The notes beneath the pieces are model-generated. The model did not search any database, had not been told where the DNA came from, and was given only the letters and a program-made list of their open reading frames with translations. Positions 5,223 through 5,604 of a DNA stretch of 5,604 nucleotides are shown piece by piece. The first letter of the stretch is position 1. Every line of letters begins with the position of its first letter. This DNA comes from Candidatus Campbellbacteria bacterium CG10_big_fil_rev_8_21_14_0_10_35_52 (GTDB lineage Bacteria; Patescibacteriota; Minisyncoccia; Phycocordibacterales; UBA2163): contig PFAA01000021.1 of assembly GCA_002778715.1 (NCBI GenBank), positions 1-5,604 on the forward strand, read 5' to 3'. The translations under genes were made by a program, and so were the position numbers.

Positions 5223-5439
5223 GGTTTACAAACCTGCCTTTCCTTTTCACATATCAAAAATATCCTGAACTTAATATCCCTAACACCACCAACACCATTG
5301 ATGGTTATTTCGCCTCAGTCAAAAAGAAAGTGGCTCAACACCACGGATTACGAAAAGACCGACGCTACAAAGTCATTTCTTAACTGCTTAACAAAAGTTA
5401 ATTTAGCACCTAAAAAATTCCTTTACTCCATTTTTTTAT

Positions 5440-5604
5440 TTATTCCTTTTCATTCGATATATCGAATGAAACTATTATCATCTGTTTACATTTACCATAT
5501 GGCCTAAACCTTGCTTGGGTCATTTTAATGTCTGACATAGCAGAATTTAATAAATCAAGAGCTCCCCTTTTTATTAACTTGGATATCCCATACATCCGAC
5601 ATCT
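5440..5604 (-). CDS. possible partial unrecognised protein C-terminus
   Basis: On the minus strand a 54-codon frame is open from the window edge to the TAA at 5440-5442. It includes the segments SKLIKRGALDLLNSAMSDIK and MTQARFRPYGKC. I do not recognise it. It reads through both the 22-nt repeat and the palindrome, which argues that it may be chance, and the overlapping + strand frame is open just as long (5414-5604). The true start, if any, lies outside the window. Confidence 0.15.
   Translation of the reverse strand, partial: RCRMYGISKLIKRGALDLLNSAMSDIKMTQARFRPYGKCKQMIIVSFDISNEKE
5448..5471. repeat. 24-bp perfect palindrome
   Basis: TTTCATTCGATA and its exact complement TATCGAATGAAA form a perfect 24-bp palindrome with no loop. 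Such continuous dyads favour protein binding over RNA folding. It is related to the motif at 292-315 (17-18 nt identical). Each copy lies within a mobile-element remnant area rather than beside a core gene. Confidence 0.75.
5504..5525. repeat. 22-nt direct repeat, copy 2 (partner 5163-5184)
   Basis: This is the second copy of the repeat described at 5163-5184, with G5517 in place of A5176. It lies about 33 bp beyond the perfect palindrome and is not flanked by the AGCAAGGTC hairpins here. Confidence 0.65.

Larger units (their letters stand above)
5035..5383 (+). pseudogene. DDE transposase C-terminal relic, interrupted
   Basis: The frame ending at the TAA at 5381-5383 encodes NLPFLFTYQKYPELNIP, then NTTNTIDGYFASVKKK, then VAQHHGLRKDRRYKVIS, from 5231. 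The TTN-x-[IL]-[DE]-G block followed by HHGL-x-x-x-RR resembles the C-terminal end of MULE/IS256-type or similar DDE transposases; the exact family is uncertain. A short piece, YYSLNKN, at 5041-5061 in another frame looks like the segment that should directly precede NLPFLF. About 170 bp carrying two hairpins (5062-5233) sits between them. After the stop, LLNKS continues in frame, suggesting a Glu codon changed to TAA. The N-terminal two-thirds are missing. Confidence 0.5.
4889..5604. other. repeat-rich right flank without an intact gene
   Basis: This 716-bp stretch has no intact gene with recognisable similarity. It contains tandem hairpin repeats (4893-4941), a 20-bp inverted repeat (4961-5032), a broken transposase end (5035-5383) split by two hairpins, a perfect palindrome (5448-5471) and one copy of a 22-nt direct repeat (5504-5525). 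A + strand ATG frame of 69 codons at 5298-5507 is out of phase with the transposase remnant and looks like a shadow. Confidence 0.75.

Noticed and set aside
5298..5507. 69-codon + strand frame in the right flank
   Set aside because: Out of phase with the recognisable transposase residues at 5231-5383 and runs through the palindrome; no recognisable content.

Overview
The window carries a compact, AT-rich bacterial core-gene cluster, all on the + strand, flanked by two stretches of decayed mobile DNA. Gene order is bS21 (rpsU), YbeY, FtsA, FtsZ, and a thioredoxin reductase-like flavoprotein. The small lysine-rich bS21 and YbeY, the short FtsA with a degenerate second phosphate motif, the AT-rich DNA and the lack of Shine-Dalgarno sequences suggest Patescibacteria (Candidate Phyla Radiation), probably a Parcubacteria-type lineage. 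This is inferred from protein style; no rRNA is present to confirm it. The standard genetic code fits: all five genes are intact without reading TGA as an amino acid, and all end in TAA.

Layout. Positions 1-474 hold no convincing intact gene. They contain a 154-bp element with 21-bp inverted ends enclosing the C-terminal tail of an IS30-like transposase (an internally deleted, MITE-like derivative), then a palindrome, then a small array of TTGATATTRAC repeats leading into rpsU. Positions 475-1143 are a two-gene ribosome unit (rpsU-ybeY, 12-nt gap) with a strong hairpin inside the first codons of ybeY. Positions 1311-3872 are the division pair ftsA-ftsZ. Each has its own upstream region of about 170 nt with recognisable promoter elements, and ftsZ is closed by a clear intrinsic terminator at 3875-3914. 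Positions 3962-4888 encode the thioredoxin reductase-like protein. Positions 4889-5604 hold no intact gene: they contain four copies of an AAGGTC/GACCTT hairpin family, a 20-bp perfect inverted repeat, a broken DDE-transposase C-terminus interrupted by a pair of hairpins, a 24-bp perfect palindrome related to the one near the left end, and a 22-nt direct repeat.

How the genes work together. bS21 is a small-subunit protein near the 3' end of 16S rRNA and YbeY is an RNase of 16S maturation and ribosome quality control, so their pairing is functionally coherent. FtsZ forms the division ring and FtsA ties it to the membrane through its C-terminal amphipathic helix; FtsZ keeps the C-terminal peptide expected to bind FtsA. 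The flavoprotein is an independent redox gene behind the terminator. I see no convincing new multi-gene system. The most unusual material is the repeat-rich region after trxB, followed by the MITE-like element, the ybeY hairpin, the absence of Shine-Dalgarno sequences and several active-site substitutions.
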